Below, piece after piece: positions 8,079-15,490 of a stretch of 38,036 bases of DNA. Position 1 is the first letter of the stretch, and the number at the start of each line of letters is the position of its first letter. Below the pieces are notes generated by a model, which was not told where the DNA came from, did no database searches, and was given only the letters and a program-made list of their open reading frames with translations. Source of the stretch: Oscillospiraceae bacterium (lineage in GTDB: Bacteria > Bacillota > Clostridia > Oscillospirales > CAG-272); NCBI GenBank assembly GCA_015064735.1, contig SVRP01000006.1:1-38036 (forward strand). The letters are read 5' to 3'. A program made the position numbers and the translations under genes.

Positions 8079-8930
8079 TCAGATAATACCCGTAACTGCA
8101 AGTGTAGTCGTTCCGGGGATCACGGTATAGCTTCCGTCGGGATTCTGAACGTAGGTGGCTTCGGGTACTGTGATAACTCCCGACACGGTTTCAAAGAGAC
8201 CTGTGGTCTCATTGTAGGTGTACTGTGTCGTGGGAGAGAGAGGCGTTCCGTCAAGGGTTACCGAGCTGATATCAAGAATAGGGTCAAAAAGGTCGGTAAC
8301 AACTACATCGTCGGTAGCGACTGTCGCTCTGTTGCCGCTATTGGATATAACGAAGGTATAAACTATCTCCCCATTATCAAGCACCGTAAGAGGTGAGAGA
8401 GCCTTGTTTATAGAAAGATAGGGCGCATTACGCACCGTTACTGTTTCATCTGCGGTTAGATTTTCGATAAGTCCGCCGCCCGTTACGGTTACAGTATTGG
8501 TTACCGTTTCACCAACCGCAAGAGGCGCAAATGAATTAGTCTGTGCCTCATAGATTATAGTTGCGTTTCCGCCTGCGGGAATATTTATTCCGCTGAATAC
8601 GAGAGGGGGTCCGTCTACTACCGCGGGAGCTGTCTGGGGTGTTCCGTTTATAAGGTAAAGAAGTGAGCCTTCAACGTAGGTCAGAGGATAAACTGTGGTC
8701 GTATCAAAAGCATATCCGCCGAGATCATCGGATACGACAAGTCCCGTAAGGGCGGTAGTTCCCGCATTTACAAGGCTTATAACGTAGGTTATTACCGACT
8801 CGGGTCCATAGCTGTCGGGAAGCGCTATCTTACTGACGGTAAGCAGCTCCGTATAGCTACCCGTTACGGTATTTGAATCCACCGTTATTCCGTTATAGGA
8901 AAGAGTGGCTTTATTGGTAAAGATTGGCAT
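8079..8930 (-). CDS. DUF11 repeat-domain protein (surface or spore-type, no signal peptide)
   Basis: 283 residues; start at 8930 is supported by AAGGAG at 8938-8943 with 7-nt spacing. An in-frame extension to 9002 has no such site. The protein begins MPIFTNKATLSYNG and is rich in Thr, Val, Gly, Asn and Pro. Two DUF11-type beta-sandwich units are visible: about residues 30-160 (DSYGPESVITYVISLVNAG, then AVGETVTNT) and about 175-283 (LSINKALSPL, DNGEIVYTF). DUF11 domains usually occur in secreted surface proteins, but this protein lacks a signal peptide, membrane segment or sorting signal. In Clostridia short proteins of this kind are common and of unknown function. No clear promoter was found. 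Confidence 0.75.
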   Translation of the reverse strand: MPIFTNKATLSYNGITVDSNTVTGSYTELLTVSKIALPDSYGPESVITYVISLVNAGTTALTGLVVSDDLGGYAFDTTTVYPLTYVEGSLLYLINGTPQTAPAVVDGPPLVFSGINIPAGGNATIIYEAQTNSFAPLAVGETVTNTVTVTGGGLIENLTADETVTVRNAPYLSINKALSPLTVLDNGEIVYTFVISNSGNRATVATDDVVVTDLFDPILDISSVTLDGTPLSPTTQYTYNETTGLFETVSGVITVPEATYVQNPDGSYTVIPGTTTLAVTGII

Positions 8931-9065
8931 GAAATTTCTCCTTAAAAGTTTTACGGCATTACTGCCATTATCATCATATGCACACATGAAGCTGTTCGGC
9001 ATTTTTTGTCGGACGGTAACTTTAAAAATATCTTAAAATCATCTGCAATATTTTACTTTTTCTTA

Positions 9066-9094
9066 TTGAAAAATACGCTTGATTATGGTAGAAT
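9066..9094 (+). promoter_or_regulatory. Promoter of the D,D-carboxypeptidase gene
   Basis: TTGAAA (9066-9071), 17-nt spacer, TAGAAT (9089-9094) with an extended -10 TGG directly before it. Confidence 0.65.
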
Positions 9095-9153
9095 ATAACT
9101 TGAAGGAATTTTTAATAATTTGCTGAATTTCGTACATACATAAGGAAGTAAAA

Positions 9154-10518
9154 ATGAACAATAATCCAAATCAGACAAGAACGCCAAACGGTCAGCAAAA
9201 CAGACCGCAGACGGGTCAAAGACCTCCTATGCAGGGACAGAGACCTCCCATGCAAGGACAGAGACCTCCAATGCAAGGACAGAGACCTCCAATGCAAGGG
9301 CAGAGACCTCCCATGCAAGGACAGAGACCTCCAATGCAAGGGCAGAGACCTCCCATGCAAGGGCAGAGACCTCCAATGCAAGGGCAAAGACCCCCTATGA
9401 ACGGTCCGCAGAATCGCAGATCCGCTCCTAAAAAGTCAAATAAAACGCTTATAATTGCTTTGATCTCTATTCTTGTCGTTGCGATCATCGGCGGACTTAT
9501 TGCAATGACTATAGTTCTTGTCAATAACGGGAACGGCTCTACTACGGAAAACGCGGGTGGCTCTGCGGGTAAAAAGCCAAGTACAAATAAACCGCCAAAG
9601 GACACAAGGCCTGAGGTTGAATATACCATTTCCCTACCCTCTGCCACACAAAGCGGAGTAAACGTAAATTATTCCGCACCCGCGGAGGAGATAAGCGGAA
9701 TTGCATCACAAGCAGCTGTACTTATCGACATGAGTAACGGAAACGCTGTAGCGGGTAAAAATTCCGACACAAGAATCTATCCCGCATCTATGACCAAGGT
9801 AATGACCCTTCTTGTAGCCTGCGAAAAAGCTCCCAATGCCGGCAAGCTCCTGACTGTCGAGCAATGGATGATCGATTATCAGCAGAGCAACAAGGCTTCG
9901 GGTATTATGGGATTTGTTGCCGGAGATCAGATAAGTGTTGAGAGCGCACTTTATCTTATAAATTACACGTCGGATACCATTGCATGTCTTCTTATTGCAG
10001 ATTACATAGCCGGAAGCGAAGCCGATTTTGTGTCTCTGATGAATCAGAAGGCGGTTGATTTAGGACTTAAGGATACCCATTTTGTAAACACTACGGGACT
10101 CCAGGACGCAAATCACTATACCACCTGCCGTGAAATGGCTATCATAATGAACGAGGCTATGAAAAATCCCACGGCAAAGAAGATAATCACCTCCTACGTG
10201 GGAACGACCGTTGACATATACAGTGGCTATGAAAGCGGAAACACAGACCCATACAGACAGCCTACCATCTACTCGTCGTGGTACAGCGAGAGAATGGGAA
10301 ACGACCCGAAAGTCAACAGCAATATTACCGTTATCGGCGGCAAGACCGGCTATGAAGATATCCCTACAGGTTGCTTTGTAACGGTTGCAAAAAATGCTTC
10401 AAACGGTAAGCAGTACATATGCGTCAACGTTGGACGTATAGACGAAACACAAACAGAGGTTTCGTCTTCACAGTCCACCAAGGATAGCATAACAATTTAT
10501 AAGAATTACGCAAAATAA
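9154..10518 (+). CDS. Membrane-anchored serine-type D-Ala-D-Ala carboxypeptidase (S11 family) with cytoplasmic QRPPMQG repeats
   Basis: 454 residues, AAGGAA site at 9142-9147. Residues 22-84 are nine tandem seven-residue units QRPPMQG. Residues about 97-123 form one transmembrane helix, so the repeat tail is probably cytoplasmic and the enzyme domain (about 165-454) outside. The S11 active site shows SMTK (Ser212-Lys215) and KTG (397-399). At the position of the usual SxN motif the protein reads SDT (273-275) within NYTSDTIACLL, so the Asn is replaced. The family trims the terminal D-Ala of peptidoglycan pentapeptides, limiting crosslinks. Most relatives have a cleavable signal and a C-terminal anchor; an N-terminal anchor with a basic, Pro-rich tail is unusual. 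The gene has its own promoter and terminator. Altered activity or substrate is possible. Confidence 0.85.
   Translation: MNNNPNQTRTPNGQQNRPQTGQRPPMQGQRPPMQGQRPPMQGQRPPMQGQRPPMQGQRPPMQGQRPPMQGQRPPMQGQRPPMNGPQNRRSAPKKSNKTLIIALISILVVAIIGGLIAMTIVLVNNGNGSTTENAGGSAGKKPSTNKPPKDTRPEVEYTISLPSATQSGVNVNYSAPAEEISGIASQAAVLIDMSNGNAVAGKNSDTRIYPASMTKVMTLLVACEKAPNAGKLLTVEQWMIDYQQSNKASGIMGFVAGDQISVESALYLINYTSDTIACLLIADYIAGSEADFVSLMNQKAVDLGLKDTHFVNTTGLQDANHYTTCREMAIIMNEAMKNPTAKKIITSYVGTTVDIYSGYESGNTDPYRQPTIYSSWYSERMGNDPKVNSNITVIGGKTGYEDIPTGCFVTVAKNASNGKQYICVNVGRIDETQTEVSSSQSTKDSITIYKNYAK
9217..9405 (+). repeat. 21-bp coding tandem repeat, nine units
   Basis: Nine in-frame 21-bp units each encode QRPPMQG (the last ends in NG). 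Differences between copies are confined to silent positions (CCC/CCA/CCT, CAG/CAA, GGA/GGG), and adjacent units are nearly identical. This suggests recent expansion by slippage or unequal recombination, with copy number free to vary in frame. Confidence 0.95.
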
Positions 10519-10522
10519 CATG

Positions 10523-10560
10523 AAAACAGACCTTTCGGGCTATTCCGAAGGGTCTGTTTT
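10523..10560 (+). terminator. Intrinsic terminator after the D,D-carboxypeptidase gene
   Basis: Left arm AAAACAGACCTTTCGG (10523-10538) pairs with the right arm ending GGGTCTGTTTT at 10560 (one G-T wobble), loop GCTATT. Confidence 0.85.
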
Positions 10561-10624
10561 AATTTGCGACAAAAAGTACTATAATACCGCTTAATAGCCC
10601 ATTATTCCCCCATAACCTGACACC

Positions 10625-10720
10625 TTCGACGATATTTTTTTATTTCGCAAAAAAATCTTTCTCTTTTTTTCTGGAAAATTCTGTAAAACACTTGATGTTT
10701 TTACCAAAATATGGTAATAT
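10625..10720 (+). promoter_or_regulatory. spo0A promoter with possible 0A box
   Basis: TTGATG (10692-10697), 17-nt spacer, TAATAT (10715-10720) with an extended TGG. The TTCGACG at 10625-10631 matches the Spo0A-binding box (TTCGACA) in six of seven positions and may allow autoregulation. The promoter is fairly clear; the box is a weak inference. Confidence 0.55.
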
Positions 10721-10750
10721 ATGCATATCAACATAAAAAGGAGCAGGAAA

Positions 10751-11533
10751 ATGGAAATAAACACGAAAATACTTATAGCTGACGAAAATCCCGCGGGCAG
10801 ACAAGCTCTCTGTAACGAGCTAAAAAAGGCGGGATATAAAAATATAGAGGAGGCGGCAAACGGCGAAGAAGCTCTTATAAAAATAGGACGCTACCATCCC
10901 GACGTGGCAATACTTGACGTATGGCTCTCAAAGCTTGACGGAATAGGAGTGTTGAGAAATTGCAGATCACTTCATTTCGGAGACGATCTTCCACCTGCTT
11001 TTATTATAGTTTCTATGGTTTCAAATCAGAGCATATTTATGGAAGCGGCGCGTGCGGGAGCCGACCTTTGTCTGCTAAAGCCATACAATATCGAAAGTCT
11101 TTGCCAGCATATACAGTCTCTTTCGGCAGGCAGATATATGATAGCCGAGCCCGTACAGCAGGAGCAGGCCGACAGCGTTCCCGATATCGAAACTCAGGTA
11201 ACGAGAATTATTCACCAGATAGGCGTACCCGCGCATATCAAGGGATATCAGTACCTGCGTACTGCAATTTTGCTGACCATCAAGGATAGCGACATGATAA
11301 ACTCGGTTACAAAGGTCCTCTACCCTTCCGTGGCAAAGAAATACCAGACCACCACAAGCCGAGTTGAGCGCGCTATTCGCCACGCAATCGAGGTGGCGTG
11401 GGACAGAGGCGACGTGGATACTCTGAATTCTTATTTCGGATATACCATTCAAAACACCCGCGGTAAGCCCACAAACAGCGAGTTTATTGCGATGATAGCT
11501 GACAACCTCAGACTGAAATATAAGCTGTATTAA
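10751..11533 (+). CDS. spo0A: Sporulation master regulator Spo0A
   Basis: 260 residues, the usual length; start at 10751 has AAGGAG at 10738-10743. Residues 1 to about 125 are a response-regulator receiver domain with acidic pair Asp11/Glu12, phosphoacceptor Asp56 (AILDVW) and Lys110 (LLKPY). Residues about 148-260 are the Spo0A DNA-binding domain, including [16 protein letters not shown], the recognition-helix region [17 protein letters not shown] and the ending KYKLY. Phosphorylated Spo0A switches cells into sporulation in Bacilli and Clostridia. Its presence is good evidence that the host belongs to an endospore-forming lineage. The gene stands alone; spoIVB, its usual upstream neighbour, is absent here. 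Immediately after its stop lies a tandem array repeating its own last 22 codons. Confidence 0.97.
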   Translation: MEINTKILIADENPAGRQALCNELKKAGYKNIEEAANGEEALIKIGRYHPDVAILDVWLSKLDGIGVLRNCRSLHFGDDLPPAFIIVSMVSNQSIFMEAARAGADLCLLKPYNIESLCQHIQSLSAGRYMIAEPVQQEQADSVPDIETQVTRIIHQIGVPAHIKGYQYLRTAILLTIKDSDMINSVTKVLYPSVAKKYQTTTSRVERAIRHAIEVAWDRGDVDTLNSYFGYTIQNTRGKPTNSEFIAMIADNLRLKYKLY

Positions 11534-12136
11534 TAATAGCCTTCCCCAGTGGGGGAAGGGGGACCGCGTGAGCGGTGGATGAGGTGTTTAAAATGCGTAA
11601 AGGACTCCTCATCCGTCAGCCTTCGGCTGCCACCTTCTCCCACAGGAGAAGGCTTCTGTATCGAAAAGCCCACAAACAGTGAGTTTATTGCGATGATTGC
11701 TGACAACCTCAGACTGAAATATAAGCTGTATTAATAATAGCCTTCCCCAGTGGGGGAAGGGGGACCGCGTGAGCGGTGGATGAGGTGTTTAAAATGCGTA
11801 AAGGACTCCTCATCCGTCAGCCTTAGGCTGCCACCTTCTCCCACAGGAGAAGGCTTCTGTATCGAAAAGCCCACAAACAGCGAGTTTATTGCGATGATAG
11901 CTGACAACCTCAGACTGAAATATAAGCTGTATTAATAATAGCCTTCCCCAGTGGGGGAAGGGGGACCGCGTGAGCGGTGGATGAGGTGTTTAAAATGCGT
12001 AAAGGACTCCTCATCCGTCAGCCTTCGGCTGCCACCTTCTCCCACAGGAGAAGGCTTCTGTATCGAAAAGCCCACAAACAGTGAGTTTATTGCTATGATT
12101 GCGGATAATTTGAGGCTCAAGTACAAACTCTATTAA
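11465..12136 (+). repeat. Tandem array of 201-bp units: spo0A tail plus 132-bp hairpin element
   Basis: The last 69 bp of spo0A (11465-11533, codons for KPTNSEFI...KYKLY and stop) are followed by a 132-bp element (11534-11665). The pair is then repeated with exact 201-bp spacing. Tail copies lie at 11465-11533, 11666-11734, 11867-11935 and 12068-12136; elements at 11534-11665, 11735-11866 and 11936-12067. The element starts with GCCTTCCCC/GGGGGAAGG and ends CTTCTCCC/GGAGAAGGC, with CCGC/GCGG and CATCCGTCAGCC/TTCGGC hairpins between. Tails 1 and 3 are identical, tail 2 has two changes, and tail 4 differs from tail 1 at 15 positions, all synonymous. The 201-bp period keeps the reading frame. 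The element belongs to the same repeat family as 31485-31536 and 31631-31686. Confidence 0.95.
12068..12136 (+). pseudogene. Displaced, synonymously diverged spo0A 3' end (fourth tail copy)
   Basis: 69 bp encoding the same 22 C-terminal residues of Spo0A plus stop, but with 13 of 22 sense codons changed silently relative to the tail now joined to the gene. Only this copy lacks a following hairpin element. It is instead followed by a unique sequence with an intrinsic terminator at 12177-12229. It therefore looks like the original chromosomal end of spo0A, or the relic of a second spo0A gene, now separated from its gene by the array. Confidence 0.7.
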
Positions 12137-12176
12137 GTTTTATAAAATAAGGGGACTTGACACTTGTAATACAATA

Positions 12177-12229
12177 AACACTCTTGATTTATTGGGTACT
12201 GAAAATCCAAGAATCAGGAGTGTTTTTTT
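12177..12229 (+). terminator. Intrinsic terminator downstream of the spo0A array
   Basis: 13-bp stem AACACTCTTGATT (12177-12189) pairing with 12212-12224 (one G-T wobble), loop of 22 nt, then a T run to 12229. Probably the ancestral spo0A terminator. The rest of the gap 12137-12437 holds no convincing gene. Confidence 0.75.
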
Positions 12230-12373
12230 CTATGTTTAATTATCACCTTGATTTCCAACTTCACGACTTTATACGCCGATGCCACACGGCAATTGCGATA
12301 ATGATCCGCGCGTGGAAAGCCGAAGAATTTTCATTTACAATTCACGGTTGTATTAATTACACCTTTCAGATGG

Positions 12374-12402
12374 TTGACAATTTTGAATAAAAAATGTAAA
12401 AT
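12374..12402 (+). promoter_or_regulatory. Promoter of the ADP-ribosylglycohydrolase-family lipoprotein
   Basis: TTGACA (12374-12379), 17-nt spacer, TAAAAT (12397-12402), 36 bp upstream of the start codon. Confidence 0.75.
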
Positions 12403-12437
12403 TTAGATGTAACAATCTTTTAGATGGAGGTGGGGTT

Positions 12438-15011
12438 ATGAAATCCAAATTATTACTGCGAATCACAACGAGTCTTTTGGCTGTATGTATGTGTATTTCA
12501 CTTGCCGTTACTTTTGTGTCGTGCTCCGATAAGCCTTTGGAGGATACTGATAAAATAACCGATGGAGAAACGGAGAGCGGTACAATTACAGAAACACAAC
12601 CCAACGTTGACAATGATAAAGATACCGGTACGGATTTTGATTGGGATGTACCTCATACTAAAATCGAGCTTTCAAACGAGAATTTGGAGGACAAGATAGC
12701 AGGTTCATGGGTAGGTCAGATGGTTGGTGTATCATGGGCGGCATCAACGGAGTTTAAGTACAAAGGAACTATAATTCCGGAAAACGAGGTTCCCGTGTGG
12801 ACGTCCGAAATGGTAAATAACGCTTTCTCACAGGACGACCTTTACGTGGAAGTTCCCTTTATGGATGCTATGAAAGACCATGGCATTGACGCAACCGTAG
12901 ACGAGATTGCCCCCTATTTCCGTGATTCCGACTTTGCACTTTGGCATGCGAATTATTTTGGAAGACTTAATCTTCAGATGGGTATTGAACCAAGCATGGC
13001 GGGGCATTATCTTAACAGCTATTGTGCAGACGATATAGACTGGCAGATAGAATCTGATTTTCTCGGAAATATTTATCCCGGAATGATGTCTATGGCAGGA
13101 AAGCGCGCCTTTGAGATAGGACACCTGATCAATTACGGTGATGGAGTTTACGGTGGAGTATTCGTTTCGGTAATGCATTCGGCAGCTTTCGTAACAGATG
13201 ATCTTGATGCGGTGATAGATGCAGGTATAGGTGCTATACCCGAGGGCACTAAATTCCGCAAAGTAATGGATCAGGTCGTAAAATGCTACGAAAAAGGAAT
13301 GACCTGGGAAGAGTGCTGGAGTGAAATTGAGAGTGCTTGGGGAACCGACGACAAATGTCCCGACTGTAGCGGAAATATCGACGCAAAGCTAAATGCGGCG
13401 TATATCCTGATCGGTCTTCTTTGGGGTGAGGGTGATTTTGAAGACAGCATGGTTATATCCATGAGATGCGGTCAGGACAGCGATTGCAATCCTTCAAGCG
13501 TTGCCGCAGTTCTCGGAGCACTTTACGGTCTTTCGGGACTTCCCGAAAAATACGTTAGAGGAGTCAATTATTCCCAAAAGAAATTTTCTTACACCGACTA
13601 TACCCTGCAAGATTGCATTGACGTTAATACAGAGCTTGCTCGTGAAGCACTTACCGCATCCGGCGCAGTCTGTAACGAAGGGGTATGGACAGTGATTGCC
13701 GAGACCGAAGATGTTCCCGTGCCGTTTGAACAGTGGCCTGATGACATTCTGACGGTATATATGGATATTGTTAAAAACAACAATGGAGTTATAAATATCA
13801 CAACAAAGGCGGTAGCCCCCAAGGGAGAATCTGCATCTGACATAGAATATTCCTTTGATATGGGAGACGGTGTGAAAGTACCCTCTAACGTCTCGTCTTA
13901 CAAATACTTGAACGCAGGCGTTTATACTATAACCTGCACAGCTAAGCTTGGAGAATATACAGCCAAGACATCTAAAACGGTAGATCTTAGCGATCTACTC
14001 GGAGACAGAGGCTTTAAAATCACGCCTACCTGCTCGGAAACCTCTCCTTGGGGTGCCGGCAGTAAGGATATATCCGTTATAACCGATGGCTACGTTCCGA
14101 CATCAAGGAATGAGTCGGCAAAGATTCAATACGACACCTACAAAAACGGAGCAATGACCGATGGCTGGTTTGCGCTTAACTTCGACCATACGGTAACCGT
14201 ATCCAAGGTGTTGTTTACCGAGGGAGTGAATTATCACGATGGCGGTTGGTTCAAGAGCACTCCGACTATTGAGGTTCTGATTGACGGAGTATGGAAAAAG
14301 GTAGACACAGAGTGCTCACCCAAATATGTTGAAACAAATACGTTGGAGGCACAGGGCGATCCATACGAGACCTTTGTGTTTACCCTGAAGGAGGAGATCG
14401 CTTGCCGCGGAATACGCATAACAGGTGAGGCGGGAGGAAATAAGACCTATATTTCCTGTGCCGAGCTTAACGTAGAAGTAACGCACGTTGAAAATCCGAC
14501 CTACGAGGAAATAAAAACCAACTCGCCTACGGAAAATGCGATCATACTCGTAAGCATTTCCAATCCCAGCGGTGAGGGTAATAAAAATATAAGCGTTATA
14601 GCAGACGGTGTAGTGCCCAACGTCGGAAATACCGATTCGATGCTTCAGTATGATACGTACAGAGGAAATAACGAGCCCCATGAGGATTATTACGGATATA
14701 TATTCCGCGAAGAGTGGACGGTAAGTGAGGTTGTATTTACAGAGGGTAAGCATTTTCACGACGGCGGATGGTTCAAATCGGGCACATTAAGGCTCCAGCT
14801 CTTTATTAGAGGAGAATGGATCGATGCCGAATTTACCTTAACTCCCGATTATCCGAACGGAAATGCTATTTCAAACTTCGGACAGAGTTGCGAGAGCTAT
14901 ACCTTCAAGCTCACAACCCCCGCAAAGTGTAGTGGCATACGTATAATCGGTGAGGCAGGAGGGGTACATTATTTCACCTCCATATCCGAGCTTGCGGTAA
15001 AAACCGCATAA
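12438..15011 (+). CDS. Secreted ADP-ribosylglycohydrolase-family lipoprotein with PKD-like and F5/8-type domains
   Basis: 857 residues, GGAGG at 12426-12430. Residues 1-29 are a lipoprotein-type signal ending FVSC (Cys29). Residues about 82-375 match the ADP-ribosylglycohydrolase fold: DKIAGSWVGQMVG, the acidic FSQDD (130-134) and the second metal-binding block CGQDSDCNP followed by VAAVLGALYG (344-364). Residues about 448-517 look like a PKD beta-sandwich. Two mutually similar C-terminal modules (about 522-690 and 695-857), each with ISVI.DG, QYDTY, FHDGGWFKS-like and RI.GEAGG motifs, resemble discoidin/F5/8 carbohydrate-binding domains. Intracellular members remove ADP-ribose from proteins. 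An exported member with glycan-binding modules may instead cleave an external N- or O-glycoside; that is inference. It stands alone between its own promoter and a bidirectional terminator. Confidence 0.82.
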   Translation: MKSKLLLRITTSLLAVCMCISLAVTFVSCSDKPLEDTDKITDGETESGTITETQPNVDNDKDTGTDFDWDVPHTKIELSNENLEDKIAGSWVGQMVGVSWAASTEFKYKGTIIPENEVPVWTSEMVNNAFSQDDLYVEVPFMDAMKDHGIDATVDEIAPYFRDSDFALWHANYFGRLNLQMGIEPSMAGHYLNSYCADDIDWQIESDFLGNIYPGMMSMAGKRAFEIGHLINYGDGVYGGVFVSVMHSAAFVTDDLDAVIDAGIGAIPEGTKFRKVMDQVVKCYEKGMTWEECWSEIESAWGTDDKCPDCSGNIDAKLNAAYILIGLLWGEGDFEDSMVISMRCGQDSDCNPSSVAAVLGALYGLSGLPEKYVRGVNYSQKKFSYTDYTLQDCIDVNTELAREALTASGAVCNEGVWTVIAETEDVPVPFEQWPDDILTVYMDIVKNNNGVINITTKAVAPKGESASDIEYSFDMGDGVKVPSNVSSYKYLNAGVYTITCTAKLGEYTAKTSKTVDLSDLLGDRGFKITPTCSETSPWGAGSKDISVITDGYVPTSRNESAKIQYDTYKNGAMTDGWFALNFDHTVTVSKVLFTEGVNYHDGGWFKSTPTIEVLIDGVWKKVDTECSPKYVETNTLEAQGDPYETFVFTLKEEIACRGIRITGEAGGNKTYISCAELNVEVTHVENPTYEEIKTNSPTENAIILVSISNPSGEGNKNISVIADGVVPNVGNTDSMLQYDTYRGNNEPHEDYYGYIFREEWTVSEVVFTEGKHFHDGGWFKSGTLRLQLFIRGEWIDAEFTLTPDYPNGNAISNFGQSCESYTFKLTTPAKCSGIRIIGEAGGVHYFTSISELAVKTA

Positions 15012-15050
15012 TTATAAGTTATATTAATCAAAAATTGGCTGACTCAAACG

Positions 15051-15084
15051 AAAAGACGGTTTGCATAATACAGACCGTCTTTTT
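15051..15084. terminator. Bidirectional intrinsic terminator
   Basis: Arms AAAAGACGGT (15051-15060) and its complement (15075-15084) around TTGCATAATACAG-like loop, followed by T-rich sequence; on the other strand it would end the XRE gene, whose stop codon overlaps it. A decayed copy of the same hairpin lies at 17184-17218. Confidence 0.75.
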
Positions 15085-15292
15085 ATTTTTTCTCAAATTC
15101 TTTACCGAAAATAAGATAATCTATTGATACGTTAAAATACTCCGAAAGCTTTATAAGCATTTCGACGTCGGGACTTCTCTTACCTGTCTCATAGAACGAG
15201 ATCGCCTCTCGGCTAATATTAAGATCCATAGCAACCTTAAGCTGATTATATCCTTTTTTCAGCCGTATTTCTCTCAACCCAATCATTTTCAT
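15083..15292 (-). CDS. Small XRE-family helix-turn-helix regulator (cassette 1)
   Basis: 69 residues, essentially one Cro/C1-type HTH domain: LREIRLKKGYNQLKVAMDL, then NISREAISFYETGKRSP as turn and recognition helix, then IDYLIFG. An AAGGTGA site precedes the start (15298-15304). Stand-alone domains of this size usually bind palindromic operators as dimers. The gene diverges from a promoter that carries two perfect inverted repeats (15328-15371), which are the likely operators. It differs from the protein at 17216-17425 by only two of 69 residues, so the two arose by a recent duplication and may bind each other's sites. Confidence 0.92.
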   Translation of the reverse strand: MKMIGLREIRLKKGYNQLKVAMDLNISREAISFYETGKRSPDVEMLIKLSEYFNVSIDYLIFGKEFEKK

Positions 15293-15319
15293 ATTTTATC
15301 ACCTTTTAAAAAAATACTC

Positions 15320-15371
15320 TTGACATAATTGTAACATTATGTTACAATTCATATGTAACAATTTGTTACAT
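15320..15371 (+). promoter_or_regulatory. Divergent promoter with two palindromic operators (cassette 1)
   Basis: Plus-strand promoter TTGACA (15320-15325), 17-nt spacer, TACAAT (15343-15348). A palindrome with 10-bp arms (ATTGTAACAT and its complement, one central base) covers 15328-15348, and a second with 9-bp arms (ATGTAACAA) covers 15353-15371. Both share the half-site TGTAACA. A repressor bound here would cover the spacer, the -10 box and the start site. That the adjacent XRE protein is the binder is inference from position and symmetry. Confidence 0.75.
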
Positions 15372-15408
15372 AGCACTGAATATATGTTATGAGATAAAAT
15401 AATGCTCT

Positions 15409-15445
15409 CTATGTTGCTTTACCAAGCACGCTTGGGCTAACATAG
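15409..15445 (+). promoter_or_regulatory. Hairpin in the leader of the cassette 1 membrane-protein gene
   Basis: Outer arms CTATGTT (15409-15415) and AACATAG (15439-15445) and inner arms CCAAG (15422-15426) and CTTGG (15431-15435) with loop CACG. It lies in the roughly 140-nt leader between the promoter and the start codon. No T tract follows, so it is not a terminator. Function unknown. Confidence 0.4.
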
Positions 15446-15490
15446 ATTTTATTTCACAAAGTGTGCAAAATTATTTTACGGGGACAGATT

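Noticed and set aside
8931-9002. N-terminal extension of the DUF11 protein to the ATG at 9002
   Set aside because: No ribosome binding site precedes it, whereas AAGGAG sits seven bases before the ATG at 8930.
9217-9405. Regular short repeats suggestive of a CRISPR array
   Set aside because: The units are contiguous 21-bp coding repeats without spacers, in frame with a protein; no cas gene is present.
11549-12136. Three 61-codon frames starting GTG in the spo0A array, each ending in the Spo0A tail
   Set aside because: They arise because the 201-bp unit keeps frame. The GTG lies inside a hairpin and has no ribosome binding site, so they are unlikely to be translated.
12157-12175. TTGACA followed by TACAAT downstream of the spo0A array as a promoter
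   Set aside because: The boxes are only seven bases apart, far too close for sigma-A.
12232-12390. Possible 52-residue protein between the spo0A array and the ADP-ribosylglycohydrolase gene
   Set aside because: No ribosome binding site (a T run precedes the ATG) and it overlaps the promoter of the next gene; no family resemblance.
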